Below, piece after piece: positions 35,909-43,895 of a stretch of 50,046 bases of DNA; position 1 is the stretch's first letter; each line of letters begins with the position of its first letter. The DNA lies in contig JBBRNO010000034.1 in NCBI GenBank assembly GCA_038230275.1, forward strand, positions 1 through 50,046, in the 5' to 3' direction. The stretch is from JANXXV01 sp038230275 (GTDB lineage Bacteria > Acidobacteriota > Terriglobia > Bryobacterales > Bryobacteraceae). A program made the position numbers and the translations under genes. Under the pieces are notes generated by a model. That model was not told the origin of the DNA, searched no databases, and worked only from the letters and a program-made list of their open reading frames with translations.

Positions 35909-36241
35909 TCATCCGGCTGCGTGATGACGTACATAGACTGCGGGAACGTACAACGGAACGCCGGCCATATCCGACACGCCGGAAGCGCTGTTCGAAGGAC
36001 GATCCAGAAACGTAGGTCGCGGGGTGCCACCGCTGCCAGATAGGTTGCTCCCGGCGAGGCCAACTGTCCGTTCCAAGTTCCTGCGGAGCGGAGCTCGCTG
36101 ATTATCGGCTTCGGTCCAACTGTAGGAACGGGGGATGTTGCTTAACGCGGCCAGTGCGCGATCGTTCAAGTCTTGGAGAATGACTTGCGGCTGCGCACAA
36201 GCCGTTGCCAGAAAAACCACTCCGAGGAAAATTGTTCGCAC
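35909..36241 (-). CDS. small exported protein of unknown function, possibly frameshifted at its end
   Basis: About 110 residues if it begins at GTG 36241 (VRTIFLGVVFLATACAQPQV, a lipoprotein-like leader), 31 bases after cysN. The mature part has ILQDLNDRALAALSNIPRSY and NQRAPLRRNLERTVGLAG. I do not recognise a family. The annotated frame ends at 35909. A different frame reading SMYVITQPDEFINAEW to a stop at 35887-35889 looks more protein-like, so the true C-terminus may lie there after a frameshift near 35960. No ribosome binding site is evident. Confidence 0.5.
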   Translation of the reverse strand: MRTIFLGVVFLATACAQPQVILQDLNDRALAALSNIPRSYSWTEADNQRAPLRRNLERTVGLAGSNLSGSGGTPRPTFLDRPSNSASGVSDMAGVPLYVPAVYVRHHAAG

Positions 36242-36272
36242 AACGAACTGACGAAGCGAACTGCTGAATCGT

Positions 36273-38018
36273 TTAGATGCCGTCGCCGGACGTGCCGCGA
36301 TAGTCTCTACGGACAAACCCGCGCGCTTCCAGCAACCGGCAGACCTGGTCGGAGGCTTCGCCGTCATGAAGCGACAATGTTTGCGGGTCGATATCCAGGA
36401 ATCGGTCGGCACCTACCAGCGCGCGGGCGCGTTCGCGCTCCTCCGGTTCGGTGGAGGCGATGCTGCAGATGGTGATCAGTCCGGCGGCGCTGGACATTTT
36501 AGCCAGGCCCGGAAGCAGGTGGCTGTCCAGGTCATCGGCCAGAACATGAATCAGATAACCGCGGTCGAACAACTCACGCTCAACCAGATAGGCAACTTCG
36601 AGCCGCGATGTTAGCCAGACGGTGGCGGGCTGATGTCCGAAGCGCGTGTTCCTCTCAGCCGCCGTCACGCGGCTCTTTTCGAACTCGACACCTAGCAGCG
36701 GCGTCTTTGAGGAGCGCAGCTGGCTGGGCGTGCGGTCGAGAATCATGCCCGCGCCCACCGTGGCGTTGGTCACGGGATCGATGAATATGAAGCTTCCGGT
36801 GACCCGGTTCTTGCGGTAGGAATCGAAGAACAAGGGTTTGCGTGTTTCAATCGCCACCGCGCCGATTTCATTGAGGTGCAACTGGGTGGCGCTGTTCTTC
36901 GCCAGTGAATTAATATCCACTTTATGCAGAATGGCCGTGACCGTGGCGCGGACCTGCTGCGTGGTGTGCTTGACCAGGTACGGCTTGTCGATCTCCATCG
37001 GATCGGCATGCATCCAGACCATCATGGCTTCCACGCGGCGCGAAGCGTGCGGCATTCTGGAAGGGGTGACCAGCATGTCCCCACGGCTGATATCGATCTC
37101 GTCTTCCAGGCAGACGGTGACGGACATTGGTGCGAAGGCTTCAGAGAGCTCGCCGTCAAAAGTGGCGATCGTTTTCACCTTACTGGTGCGGCCCGAGGGC
37201 AGCACCATGATGGGGTCACCCGGGCGGATGCGGCCGGCGGCCACTTGCCCGGCATAGCCGCGGAAATCGAGAGTGGGGCGAATCACGTACTGGACCGGGA
37301 AACGCATTTCCTGCGTTACCTCATCGCCCTCGATGGGTACGGTTTCCAGGTAGTCCAGCAGGCTGGTGCCCTGGTACCACGGCGTGCGCGGACTTCGGGT
37401 TACTACATTGTCACCGTCAAGCGCGCTGATGGGAATGAAGTAGAGTTGGCCCAGATCAAGATCGGCGGCGAAGGCTTTGAATTCAGCACAGATCTGGTCG
37501 AAGACTTCCTGTTTGAAGTCCACCAGATCCATTTTGTTGATGGCGACTACAACGTTCGGAATGTTGAGCAGCGAGGCAATGAACGCGTGGCGGCGCGACT
37601 GCGGCAGCACGCCCTTTCGCGCGTCTACCAGCACGATGGCCAGGTGCGCGGTGGAGGCTCCGGTGGCCATGTTGCGCGTATACTGTTCGTGGCCTGGGGT
37701 ATCGGCAATGATGAACTTGCGTTTCGGCGTGGCGAAGTAGCGATAGGCCACGTCGATTGTGATGCCTTGCTCGCGTTCAGCTTTCAAGCCGTCGGTTAGC
37801 AGTGAAAAATCGATTACACCGGCCGAGCGGTTGACGGAAGCCTTCTTTACCGAGGCGATCTGGTCTTCGTAGACGCCTTTGGAATCGTAGAGCAGGCGGC
37901 CGATGAGGGTGGATTTGCCGTCGTCCACGCTGCCCGCAGTGGTGAAGCGGAGCAGCTGTTTGCCTTCCTCCAGGGCGAGGAAGCTTTCGATTTCGGATTC
38001 CTGCTGCGTGGCATCCAT
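36273..38018 (-). CDS. cysN: sulfate adenylyltransferase subunit 1 with decayed APS-kinase tail
   Basis: 581 residues. The GTPase part is intact: P-loop TAGSVDDGKSTLIGR, switch region GITIDVAYRYF, DTPGHEQYTRNM and NKMD, followed by EF-Tu-like barrels. With CysD it makes adenylylsulfate from sulfate and ATP. From residue 461 (GHQPATVWLT) the protein continues like the CysC half of CysNC fusions. The APS-kinase P-loop (normally GLSGSGKST) is replaced by SRLEVAYLV, the segment around DLGFS is gone, and the domain is about 121 instead of 180 residues. Residual matches are HVLADDLDSHL and AAGLITICSIAS with ERERARALVGADRFLDI. Kinase activity is not expected. One base separates it from cysD. Confidence 0.93.
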   Translation of the reverse strand: MDATQQESEIESFLALEEGKQLLRFTTAGSVDDGKSTLIGRLLYDSKGVYEDQIASVKKASVNRSAGVIDFSLLTDGLKAEREQGITIDVAYRYFATPKRKFIIADTPGHEQYTRNMATGASTAHLAIVLVDARKGVLPQSRRHAFIASLLNIPNVVVAINKMDLVDFKQEVFDQICAEFKAFAADLDLGQLYFIPISALDGDNVVTRSPRTPWYQGTSLLDYLETVPIEGDEVTQEMRFPVQYVIRPTLDFRGYAGQVAAGRIRPGDPIMVLPSGRTSKVKTIATFDGELSEAFAPMSVTVCLEDEIDISRGDMLVTPSRMPHASRRVEAMMVWMHADPMEIDKPYLVKHTTQQVRATVTAILHKVDINSLAKNSATQLHLNEIGAVAIETRKPLFFDSYRKNRVTGSFIFIDPVTNATVGAGMILDRTPSQLRSSKTPLLGVEFEKSRVTAAERNTRFGHQPATVWLTSRLEVAYLVERELFDRGYLIHVLADDLDSHLLPGLAKMSSAAGLITICSIASTEPEERERARALVGADRFLDIDPQTLSLHDGEASDQVCRLLEARGFVRRDYRGTSGDGI

Positions 38019-38019
38019 G

Positions 38020-38925
38020 CTAGAAGTAGCCCTCGCGTTTCTTCAATTCCATGGAGCCTTCCTGATCGTGATCGATGATGCGGTTCTCGCGTTCTGAACG
38101 GCGCATCACGAAGAGTTCTTCAATGATTTTCGGCAGCGTGTCGGCCTCTGAACGGATGGCGCCGGTGCAGGGCGTGCATCCCAGCGACCGCATGCGGCAC
38201 ATCACCATCTGTGTCTTTTCCCCGGGCAGGCGCGGGATCTCATGCTCTACCGGCAGCAGGGATTCCCCGCGCACCAGAACTTCGCGTTTCTTCGCGAAAT
38301 AGAGCGGGACGATGGGGATGTTTTCCACGTGAATGTACTGCCAGACGTCCAGTTCGGTCCAGTTGGAAAGTGGGAAGACGCGGATGGTTTCGCCTTTGTT
38401 CACGCGGGCGTTATAGATGTTCCAGAGTTCCGGGCGTTGATTCTTGGGGTCCCACTGTCCGAAAGTATCGCGGAAGGAATAGATGCGTTCCTTGGCACGG
38501 GATTTTTCCTCGTCGCGGCGCGCGCCGCCGAATGCCGCGTCGTAGCCGCCTTCCGTCAGGCCGTCCAGCAGGGAACGCGTTTTGAGAAATCCGCAGCAGT
38601 TTTGCGTGCCGATTCGGAATGGGTTGGCTCCATTATCCACGGCTTGCTGGTTGATGTGGACGATGAGATTGGCGCCGATTTGCCTAGTGTAGCTGTCGCG
38701 AAACTCAATCATCTCGCGGAATTTGTAGGTGGTGTCCACGTGCAACAGCGGGAAGGGCATGGGCGCGGGATAGAACGCCTTTTGCGCTAGGCGTAACATG
38801 ACCGACGAGTCTTTGCCGATGGAGTAAAGCATCACCGGATTAGCGAACTCGGCAACCACTTCGCGCATGATGTGGATGCTTTCGGCTTCAAGGGCGCGGA
38901 GGTGTGTGAGGGTAGGGCGATCCAT
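38020..38925 (-). CDS. cysD: sulfate adenylyltransferase subunit 2
   Basis: 301 residues, full length. The PP-loop ATP pyrophosphatase motif is VMLYSIGKDSSVMLRLAQK. LLHVDTTYKFREMIEFRD, FGGARRDEEKSRAKERIYSF and PLSNWTELDVWQYI are the usual CysD landmarks. Near the C-terminus RSLGCTPCTGAIRSEA differs from the common GCYPLTGAVESEA. It carries out sulfate adenylylation, driven by CysN GTP hydrolysis. No other sulfate-assimilation gene lies in the window. Confidence 0.95.
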   Translation of the reverse strand: MDRPTLTHLRALEAESIHIMREVVAEFANPVMLYSIGKDSSVMLRLAQKAFYPAPMPFPLLHVDTTYKFREMIEFRDSYTRQIGANLIVHINQQAVDNGANPFRIGTQNCCGFLKTRSLLDGLTEGGYDAAFGGARRDEEKSRAKERIYSFRDTFGQWDPKNQRPELWNIYNARVNKGETIRVFPLSNWTELDVWQYIHVENIPIVPLYFAKKREVLVRGESLLPVEHEIPRLPGEKTQMVMCRMRSLGCTPCTGAIRSEADTLPKIIEELFVMRRSERENRIIDHDQEGSMELKKREGYF

Positions 38926-38997
38926 GCTACTAATGACTAATAACTTTCAGGATACCATCGCGATCTTGGTAATTTCCATCGAGAATAGGGGGTTGTC

Positions 38998-40608
38998 ATG
39001 AAAACATTGATTTGGCTTTGTTTCGCAGCGGCGGCGCAGGCGCAGATTCAGGACGTAAGTGGTTCTAAAATAAAGGCTCACGTGAAGTTTCTGTCCAGCG
39101 ACCTTCTCGAAGGGCGCGGCGTGGGAACCCGGGGCGGGGATCTGGCGGCGGAATACATCGCGAGCCAATTCGCGGTGGCCGGGGCGAAGCCGGCGGGTGA
39201 CGGCGGCACCTATTTCCAGAGAGTTCCGCTGGTCGGTGTTACCACACAGGCCGATTCCACGCTGGTGGCCACGGGCGGCGGAAAGAGCGAACGCTTCGCG
39301 TGGCAGAACGACTTCGTTGGGGCCTCCCACCGGCAGCGTTTGCATGAGCAATTCGATGCCGAGGTGATTTTTATAGGGCATGGAATCGTTGCCCCGGAGG
39401 AGAAGTGGAACGACTTCAAGGACGTGGACGTGCGCGGGAAGATCGTCGTGTTATTTACTAACGAGCCGCAGCCAGGAAATCCTGAGGTATTCAAGGGCAA
39501 GACGCTGACGTATTACGGGCGCTGGACCTATAAGTACGAACAGGCGTTGCGAATGGGCGCGCTGGGAGCGCTGATTATCCACACCACCCCGACGGCGGGT
39601 TATGGCTGGGAAGTGGTACGGAATTCCTGGAGCAAGGAAGATCCGCAGGTGCGGCTGGAGGCTGGGAAACCGGCGCTGGCGCTGGCGGGTTGGATGACGC
39701 AGGACGCCGGACAGAAGCTTTTCGCGCTGGCTGGAAAGACGGTGGAGGAGTTGCTGCAGGCGGCTGATTCGCGGGAGTTCCGGCCAATGCCGCTGGGAAT
39801 CCGGCTGCGTGGGAATTTCAATGCGAAGATCCGGCCGATTGAGAGCAAGAATGTGGTGGCGGTGGTGCCGGGAAGCGACGCGCGTTTGAAAGACGAGTAC
39901 GTGATTTTCACCGCGCATTGGGATCATTTGGGTATCGCATTGGCGGTGAATGGGGACACTATTTACAACGGCGCGATCGATAATGCCACCGGCTGCGGAA
40001 TTCTGCTGGAAACGGCGCGGGCCTGGGCTGCGCTGGAACAGAAGCCGCGGAGGTCGGCACTGTTTCTCTCGGTGACAGCGGAGGAGGCCGGGCTGCGAGG
40101 ATCCGAGTATTACGGCCAGCATCCGTTGGTGCCGCTGGGAAAGACGGCGGTGGATATCAACTATGACGCGCTGTATCCGTGGGGGCGGACGAAGGACATT
40201 GTGACGCTGGGCGCCGACCGGACTACGCTTTGGCCCATTGTGCAGGAGGCGGCGCAGCGCTATCAGTATGACATTCAGCCGGACCCGCGGCCGGAGCAGG
40301 GAAGTTACTACCGCTCGGATCACTTCATGCTGGCTCGAGTTGGCGTGCCGTCTTTCTCGGTGAAGACCGGGGCGTTGATTTTCGGAAAGTCGCCGGCGTA
40401 TTCGGCGGAGATGTTTGGGGAATATAACACGCTGCACTATCATCAGCCGTCCGATCAGTATCACGAGGACTGGGACTTTTCGGGGATTGAACAGGCGGCG
40501 AAGTTTGGGATGTTGATCGGGTTGAATGTGGCCAATTCGGAAGTGATGCCAACTTGGAACGCTGGCGATGAGTTCCTGCCGGCGCGGGTGGCCAGCGGAG
40601 TGAAGTGA
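38998..40608 (+). CDS. M28-family zinc aminopeptidase with PA domain, secreted
   Basis: 536 residues from ATG 38998 behind AGGGGG. A signal peptide (MKTLIWLCFAAAAQAQ) is followed by an M28 peptidase with an inserted protease-associated domain (about 115-260). Zinc ligands: H in FTAHWDHLG, D in GAIDNATGCG, E pair in TAEEAGLRGSEYY, D in INYDALYPWG and H in LHYHQPSDQYHED. It should trim peptides outside the cytoplasm. Its last base overlaps an ATG that heads a short broken frame, where the DinB remnant begins. Confidence 0.92.
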   Translation: MKTLIWLCFAAAAQAQIQDVSGSKIKAHVKFLSSDLLEGRGVGTRGGDLAAEYIASQFAVAGAKPAGDGGTYFQRVPLVGVTTQADSTLVATGGGKSERFAWQNDFVGASHRQRLHEQFDAEVIFIGHGIVAPEEKWNDFKDVDVRGKIVVLFTNEPQPGNPEVFKGKTLTYYGRWTYKYEQALRMGALGALIIHTTPTAGYGWEVVRNSWSKEDPQVRLEAGKPALALAGWMTQDAGQKLFALAGKTVEELLQAADSREFRPMPLGIRLRGNFNAKIRPIESKNVVAVVPGSDARLKDEYVIFTAHWDHLGIALAVNGDTIYNGAIDNATGCGILLETARAWAALEQKPRRSALFLSVTAEEAGLRGSEYYGQHPLVPLGKTAVDINYDALYPWGRTKDIVTLGADRTTLWPIVQEAAQRYQYDIQPDPRPEQGSYYRSDHFMLARVGVPSFSVKTGALIFGKSPAYSAEMFGEYNTLHYHQPSDQYHEDWDFSGIEQAAKFGMLIGLNVANSEVMPTWNAGDEFLPARVASGVK

Positions 40609-40646
40609 TGGGCGTCGACGCTGTGGAGTCCATGTTGGTGGCTCTC

Positions 40647-40793
40647 TAACTTCGCCGGTATCGGTGTTCCGGCAGCCGCACTCTTCAGCCACATCAGGCG
40701 AACATTGTGAATGTGGGCCACCATCGATGCAATGTCGCGGCCTTTGCCACCTGGGGGAGGCACGGCCCGCCAGGCAGCGTCCGGAACGCGCTA
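40647..40793 (-). pseudogene. N-terminal half of a DinB-family gene, inverted
   Basis: On the minus strand this block reads RVPDAAWRAVPPPGGKGRDI then ASMVAHIHNVRLMWLK and PIPAKL, the N-terminal half of a DinB-type four-helix protein with its metal-binding histidine region. The C-terminal half is on the opposite strand immediately beyond 40793. If this 147-bp block (49 codons) is flipped, PAKL joins in frame to RSEGRIKGFKPD of the other half. The gene also lacks its first residues and part of the middle. Confidence 0.75.
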
Positions 40794-40800
40794 CGTTCCG
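40782..40800. repeat. short inverted repeat at the inversion boundary
   Basis: CGGAACG (40782-40788), five bases CGCTA, then CGTTCCG (40794-40800). It lies exactly at one edge of the inverted DinB block and may have promoted the rearrangement. Confidence 0.75.
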
Positions 40801-40964
40801 AGGGCCGGATCAAGGGGTTCAAGCCGGATGCCGGTAGCTTTCTGGCTTACCTGTTTGCGCACGACACGCACCATCGCGGGCAAATTTCCATGTTGGCCCG
40901 GCAGGTGGGGCATCCTCTTTCCAAGAGCGCCAATTTTGGTTTGTGGGCGTGGGGCACGCGGTAG
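40794..40964 (+). pseudogene. C-terminal half of the same DinB-family gene
   Basis: Reads RSEGRIKGFKPDAG, FLAYLFAHDTHHRGQISMLA and GHPLSKSANFGLWAWGTR to a TAG stop. The HDTHHRGQ motif supplies the two C-terminal metal ligands of DinB proteins. There is no start codon of its own. DinB proteins are thiol-transferase or damage-inducible family members; this copy is dead. Confidence 0.78.
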
Positions 40965-41019
40965 GCGGTGATTGATTTCGGGCTATTTTTCCGCACTGTC
41001 TAGCGGAGATATACAACCG

Positions 41020-42000
41020 ATGTCCACACTTGCAATCGATGTGCTTCTAGTCCTGGCGCTGCTGGGGACGATTTTCGTTTCTGTCACGCTTGGCATGCCC
41101 TCTGGTCCGGATGGGCCGGTTGGCGCGTGGCTGGTTTTCATCCCCGCCGTGTTTTTCCTGGCGGCGGCCTTTGCTGGAGCGATTCTTCTGGGGCGCTTCG
41201 ATTGGTTGCCTGGAGGAAAATTCGTTGCCAGCGTTAGTGCCGTTGGATTATTGATTGCTGTGACGGTGGCGATGTTTTTCTCGATGGAGGATTTTCGGTC
41301 GGTGCAAGGGCGGCTCCTGGGGATGGCGCCGTACCTTGCAGTGGCCTGTTGCGCGTGGGCGGTGCATGGTTCCCGCCCTGGAACACTGGCAGCTACCGTT
41401 TTGCTGGGTGCCGGAGCGGTTGGTGGATGGGGATTTCTTGGATTTGCCTGCGTCGATCATGTTCGTGACGAGATGCAGCAGGCGGAGGATACAGCGAAGC
41501 GGGACCGTCAGTGGGAGGATGCCAGAGCGGCTCGAGACATCGCCGAGTATCGCGCCTTGCCTGCGGACGCGCCCATTTCGGTGGTCTTCCATTACATGTT
41601 TTCGGCGAACGAGACCGTGAAGCGCGAATGCCGGGAACGATTGGTGAAGTGGCCGAACCTCGAGGACGAATTGATCGCCAATCTGGAACACGGCGATGCC
41701 GAGTGGGCGGCACGGTTTATCGGGGAAGCACATCCGTCACCGTCGGCGAAGCTGGCGCCGGCCTTTGCGCAATATCTGGACAAAGGTCTGGAAGAGTGGC
41801 GAAGCACGCTGCTTTACGACAAGTACGCGGCCAAGTGGGAACCCAACATGAGTCACTATATCCAAGCGTCCCGGCGGATTCAGGAAGGCGGTGGAGATCT
41901 TCGAGCGCATCTGAAGCCGTGGTACGAACTGGTGAGCAAGGCGCCTGGTTTGAGCGGGATGTCGATGGAGATCCGCAGCATTATGGAACTGCGGCGATAA
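41020..42000 (+). CDS. membrane protein of unknown function
   Basis: 326 residues from ATG 41020 (GGAG about 11 bases upstream); the frame opens at 40972. Four or five membrane helices fill the first 145 residues (LAIDVLLVLALLGTIFVSV, AWLVFIPAVFFLAAAFAGA, VGLLIAVTVAMFF, YLAVACCAWAV, LLGAGAVGGWGFLGFACV). A soluble, helical C-terminal domain follows, with DAPISVVFHYMFSANETVKR and HYIQASRRIQEGGGDLRAHL. I do not recognise a family. Stretches of the soluble part look like HEAT-type helices, but this is a guess. Confidence 0.7.
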   Translation: MSTLAIDVLLVLALLGTIFVSVTLGMPSGPDGPVGAWLVFIPAVFFLAAAFAGAILLGRFDWLPGGKFVASVSAVGLLIAVTVAMFFSMEDFRSVQGRLLGMAPYLAVACCAWAVHGSRPGTLAATVLLGAGAVGGWGFLGFACVDHVRDEMQQAEDTAKRDRQWEDARAARDIAEYRALPADAPISVVFHYMFSANETVKRECRERLVKWPNLEDELIANLEHGDAEWAARFIGEAHPSPSAKLAPAFAQYLDKGLEEWRSTLLYDKYAAKWEPNMSHYIQASRRIQEGGGDLRAHLKPWYELVSKAPGLSGMSMEIRSIMELRR

Positions 42001-42259
42001 CGAGTGGCTGGGTCCCAATAGACGGCGGATGAAGGTGTTGTTTGGAAGCTGATGGTCCCAGGCTTGCCAAAGTCCCGGCGGGAGTTCTCTTTCACAGTTC
42101 TGCCCAGGGTGTTCTCTGGCTCAGCGGTCAGCGGAACCGTGTAGATCGCAGTGAGGCGGAGGTGGTCCGTCAGATCCGGGTGCGAGAATACGATAGTTGC
42201 AGGCGCGCCGGCAGCGACAACTGCTTCGCGCCGTAGACAGTGCCTGTTAGACTTTACGC
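42001..42259. other. intergenic region with an unassigned open frame
   Basis: About 260 bp. A continuous minus-strand frame covers roughly 42236 to 42001 and includes APATIVFSHPDLTDHLRLTA. It has a protein-like composition but no start codon at its head, no ribosome binding site and no family I know. It may be a gene fragment. Confidence 0.3.
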
Positions 42260-42544
42260 ATGAGTGATTCTCCGGAGAACCTACGGACAGAAGCTGAAAA
42301 GCGAAGGCTCGAAGTGATATTGGCCGAGATAGAGCTGGCGATCACCTTGCAGCGCCTGTCGTATTCCGAACATTCCCTGGGCGATTTGACTGCGTCGAGC
42401 CTGGCGCACGGCAACGCGGTCAATGCGTTGACGCGAGCACGCCATCTTCTTTCCCAGGCGCCGGACGGTGCGGAAGAAATGTGGCGAACACTGGATGCGA
42501 AGATCACCGAACTGGAAGAATTGCTACAACAGCGGGCTGCCTGA
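42260..42544 (+). CDS. small helical protein of unknown function
   Basis: 94 residues, without signal peptide or membrane segment. It is rich in charged and leucine residues and predicted to be a helical hairpin (LRTEAEKRRLEVILAEIELA and MWRTLDAKITELEELLQQRA). No family recognised. It ends six bases before the convergent P450 gene, which supports it as a real gene. Confidence 0.6.
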   Translation: MSDSPENLRTEAEKRRLEVILAEIELAITLQRLSYSEHSLGDLTASSLAHGNAVNALTRARHLLSQAPDGAEEMWRTLDAKITELEELLQQRAA

Positions 42545-42550
42545 CCGAGG

Positions 42551-43891
42551 CTATCGCGTTTCGAGGATCATGCGCATTCCGTAGCGCGTGCGCAGCGTGA
42601 TCTGCGCCAGGTGGTCGACGCGCTGGCCCGGATCGAGCCGCATCCGCCACCGCTGGCCGATAGCGGCGAGCAGCAGAATTCCTTCTGTCCAGGCGAAGCG
42701 CTCACCGATGCAAATCCTGGGACCGCCGCCGAACGGGAAGTAGGAAAATTTGGGTCGCGCATGCTTCGCTTCCGGAGTCCAGCGTTCGGGGTCGAATCGA
42801 TCGGGATCGGGAAAGAATTCCGCATTGCGATGCATGACATAGGGGCTGAGCAAGCAAAGGGACCCGGCCGGCATGGAGTAGCCGCCAATGTCGTGATCCT
42901 GCATGGCCAGGCGGCTCAAAGTCCAGGCGGGCGGATAGAGGCGCATGGATTCGGCGAAGACCATTTCGGTGTAGGTGAGTTGGGGAAGGTCGTCGAAAGT
43001 GGGCGATCCGCCAGCCAGGACCGAGTCCAATTCTTCGTTCAGCCGGCGCTCTACGTCTGGATTTTGCGACAGCAGATACCATGTCCAGGTGAGAGCGTTG
43101 GCGGTGGTTTCGTGGCCGGCCATGAAGAGCGTCAAGGCCTCGTCGCGCACCTGTGTATCGGTCATACTTCCACCGTCGCCTTGTTCATCCTGCGCCAGCA
43201 GCAGCATGGAGAGCAGATCGCCGCGGTCGCCGCCGCTCTCCCGCCGCTCATTGATGATGGAATAGATTTTCCGGTCCAGGAAGCTGCGGGCGCGTTCAAA
43301 GCGGCGCATCGAAGGCAGCGGCATTTTCTGTAGAAATTCGGTGAACGGGATGAGCATCATGTCGAACATCCCGAGCACGTCGGTCATGGCCCGTCCGATT
43401 TCGTCGGCATCCTCTTCCACCTCGGCCGCGAATAACGTCTGCGCGACGATGGCCAGAGTCAAACGCATCATTTCTTCGGAAATGTCGCGCGTTTCGCCAC
43501 TGGTCCAGCGCGCGGTGGTGCGGCCGGCGCACTCCACCATGGCGGCTGCGTATCCAGCGATCCGCTGGCGGTGGAAGGCGGGCTGCACCAACCGGCGCTG
43601 GCGGAGATGCTGTTGGCCTTCGCTGGTAAGCAGGCCTTCGCCCAGCAGGATCTTGGAGCGTTGCATAATGCGGCTCTTCTGGAATTTGCTGTTGTGGGTT
43701 ACCAGCACGTCCTGCACGTATTCGGGGCGGTTCAAAAGGTAAAACTTCTGGCTGCCCATGGTGAAGTACGCCACGTCACCGTACTGGCGGGCCACGCTCA
43801 ACAGATATCGGGGTGGATCCTTGCGGAACTGCGGAAATACTCCGAAGAACGGTTTGCCCTTCGGACCCGGCGGTAATACCGCGGTTGCCAT
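42551..43891 (-). CDS. cytochrome P450
   Basis: 446 residues, complete and soluble. P450 landmarks: I-helix oxygen-activation motif FMAGHETTA, K-helix ExxR in ESMRLYPP, the PERF-type FDPERW, and the haem-binding loop FGGGPRICIGERFA with the thiolate cysteine at about 394. Overall similarity is to bacterial P450s close to the CYP102/CYP4-like fatty-acid group. It hydroxylates an unactivated C-H bond using electrons from a partner reductase, which is not encoded here. It begins four bases after the haem/copper monooxygenase-like gene. Confidence 0.95.
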   Translation of the reverse strand: MATAVLPPGPKGKPFFGVFPQFRKDPPRYLLSVARQYGDVAYFTMGSQKFYLLNRPEYVQDVLVTHNSKFQKSRIMQRSKILLGEGLLTSEGQQHLRQRRLVQPAFHRQRIAGYAAAMVECAGRTTARWTSGETRDISEEMMRLTLAIVAQTLFAAEVEEDADEIGRAMTDVLGMFDMMLIPFTEFLQKMPLPSMRRFERARSFLDRKIYSIINERRESGGDRGDLLSMLLLAQDEQGDGGSMTDTQVRDEALTLFMAGHETTANALTWTWYLLSQNPDVERRLNEELDSVLAGGSPTFDDLPQLTYTEMVFAESMRLYPPAWTLSRLAMQDHDIGGYSMPAGSLCLLSPYVMHRNAEFFPDPDRFDPERWTPEAKHARPKFSYFPFGGGPRICIGERFAWTEGILLLAAIGQRWRMRLDPGQRVDHLAQITLRTRYGMRMILETR

Positions 43892-43895
43892 CCCT

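Noticed and set aside
40608..40649. Short frame MGVDAVESMLVAL overlapping the M28 stop, as the original DinB start
   Set aside because: The position suggests coupling, but joining it to the inverted block gives an in-frame TAG, so the link is not supported.
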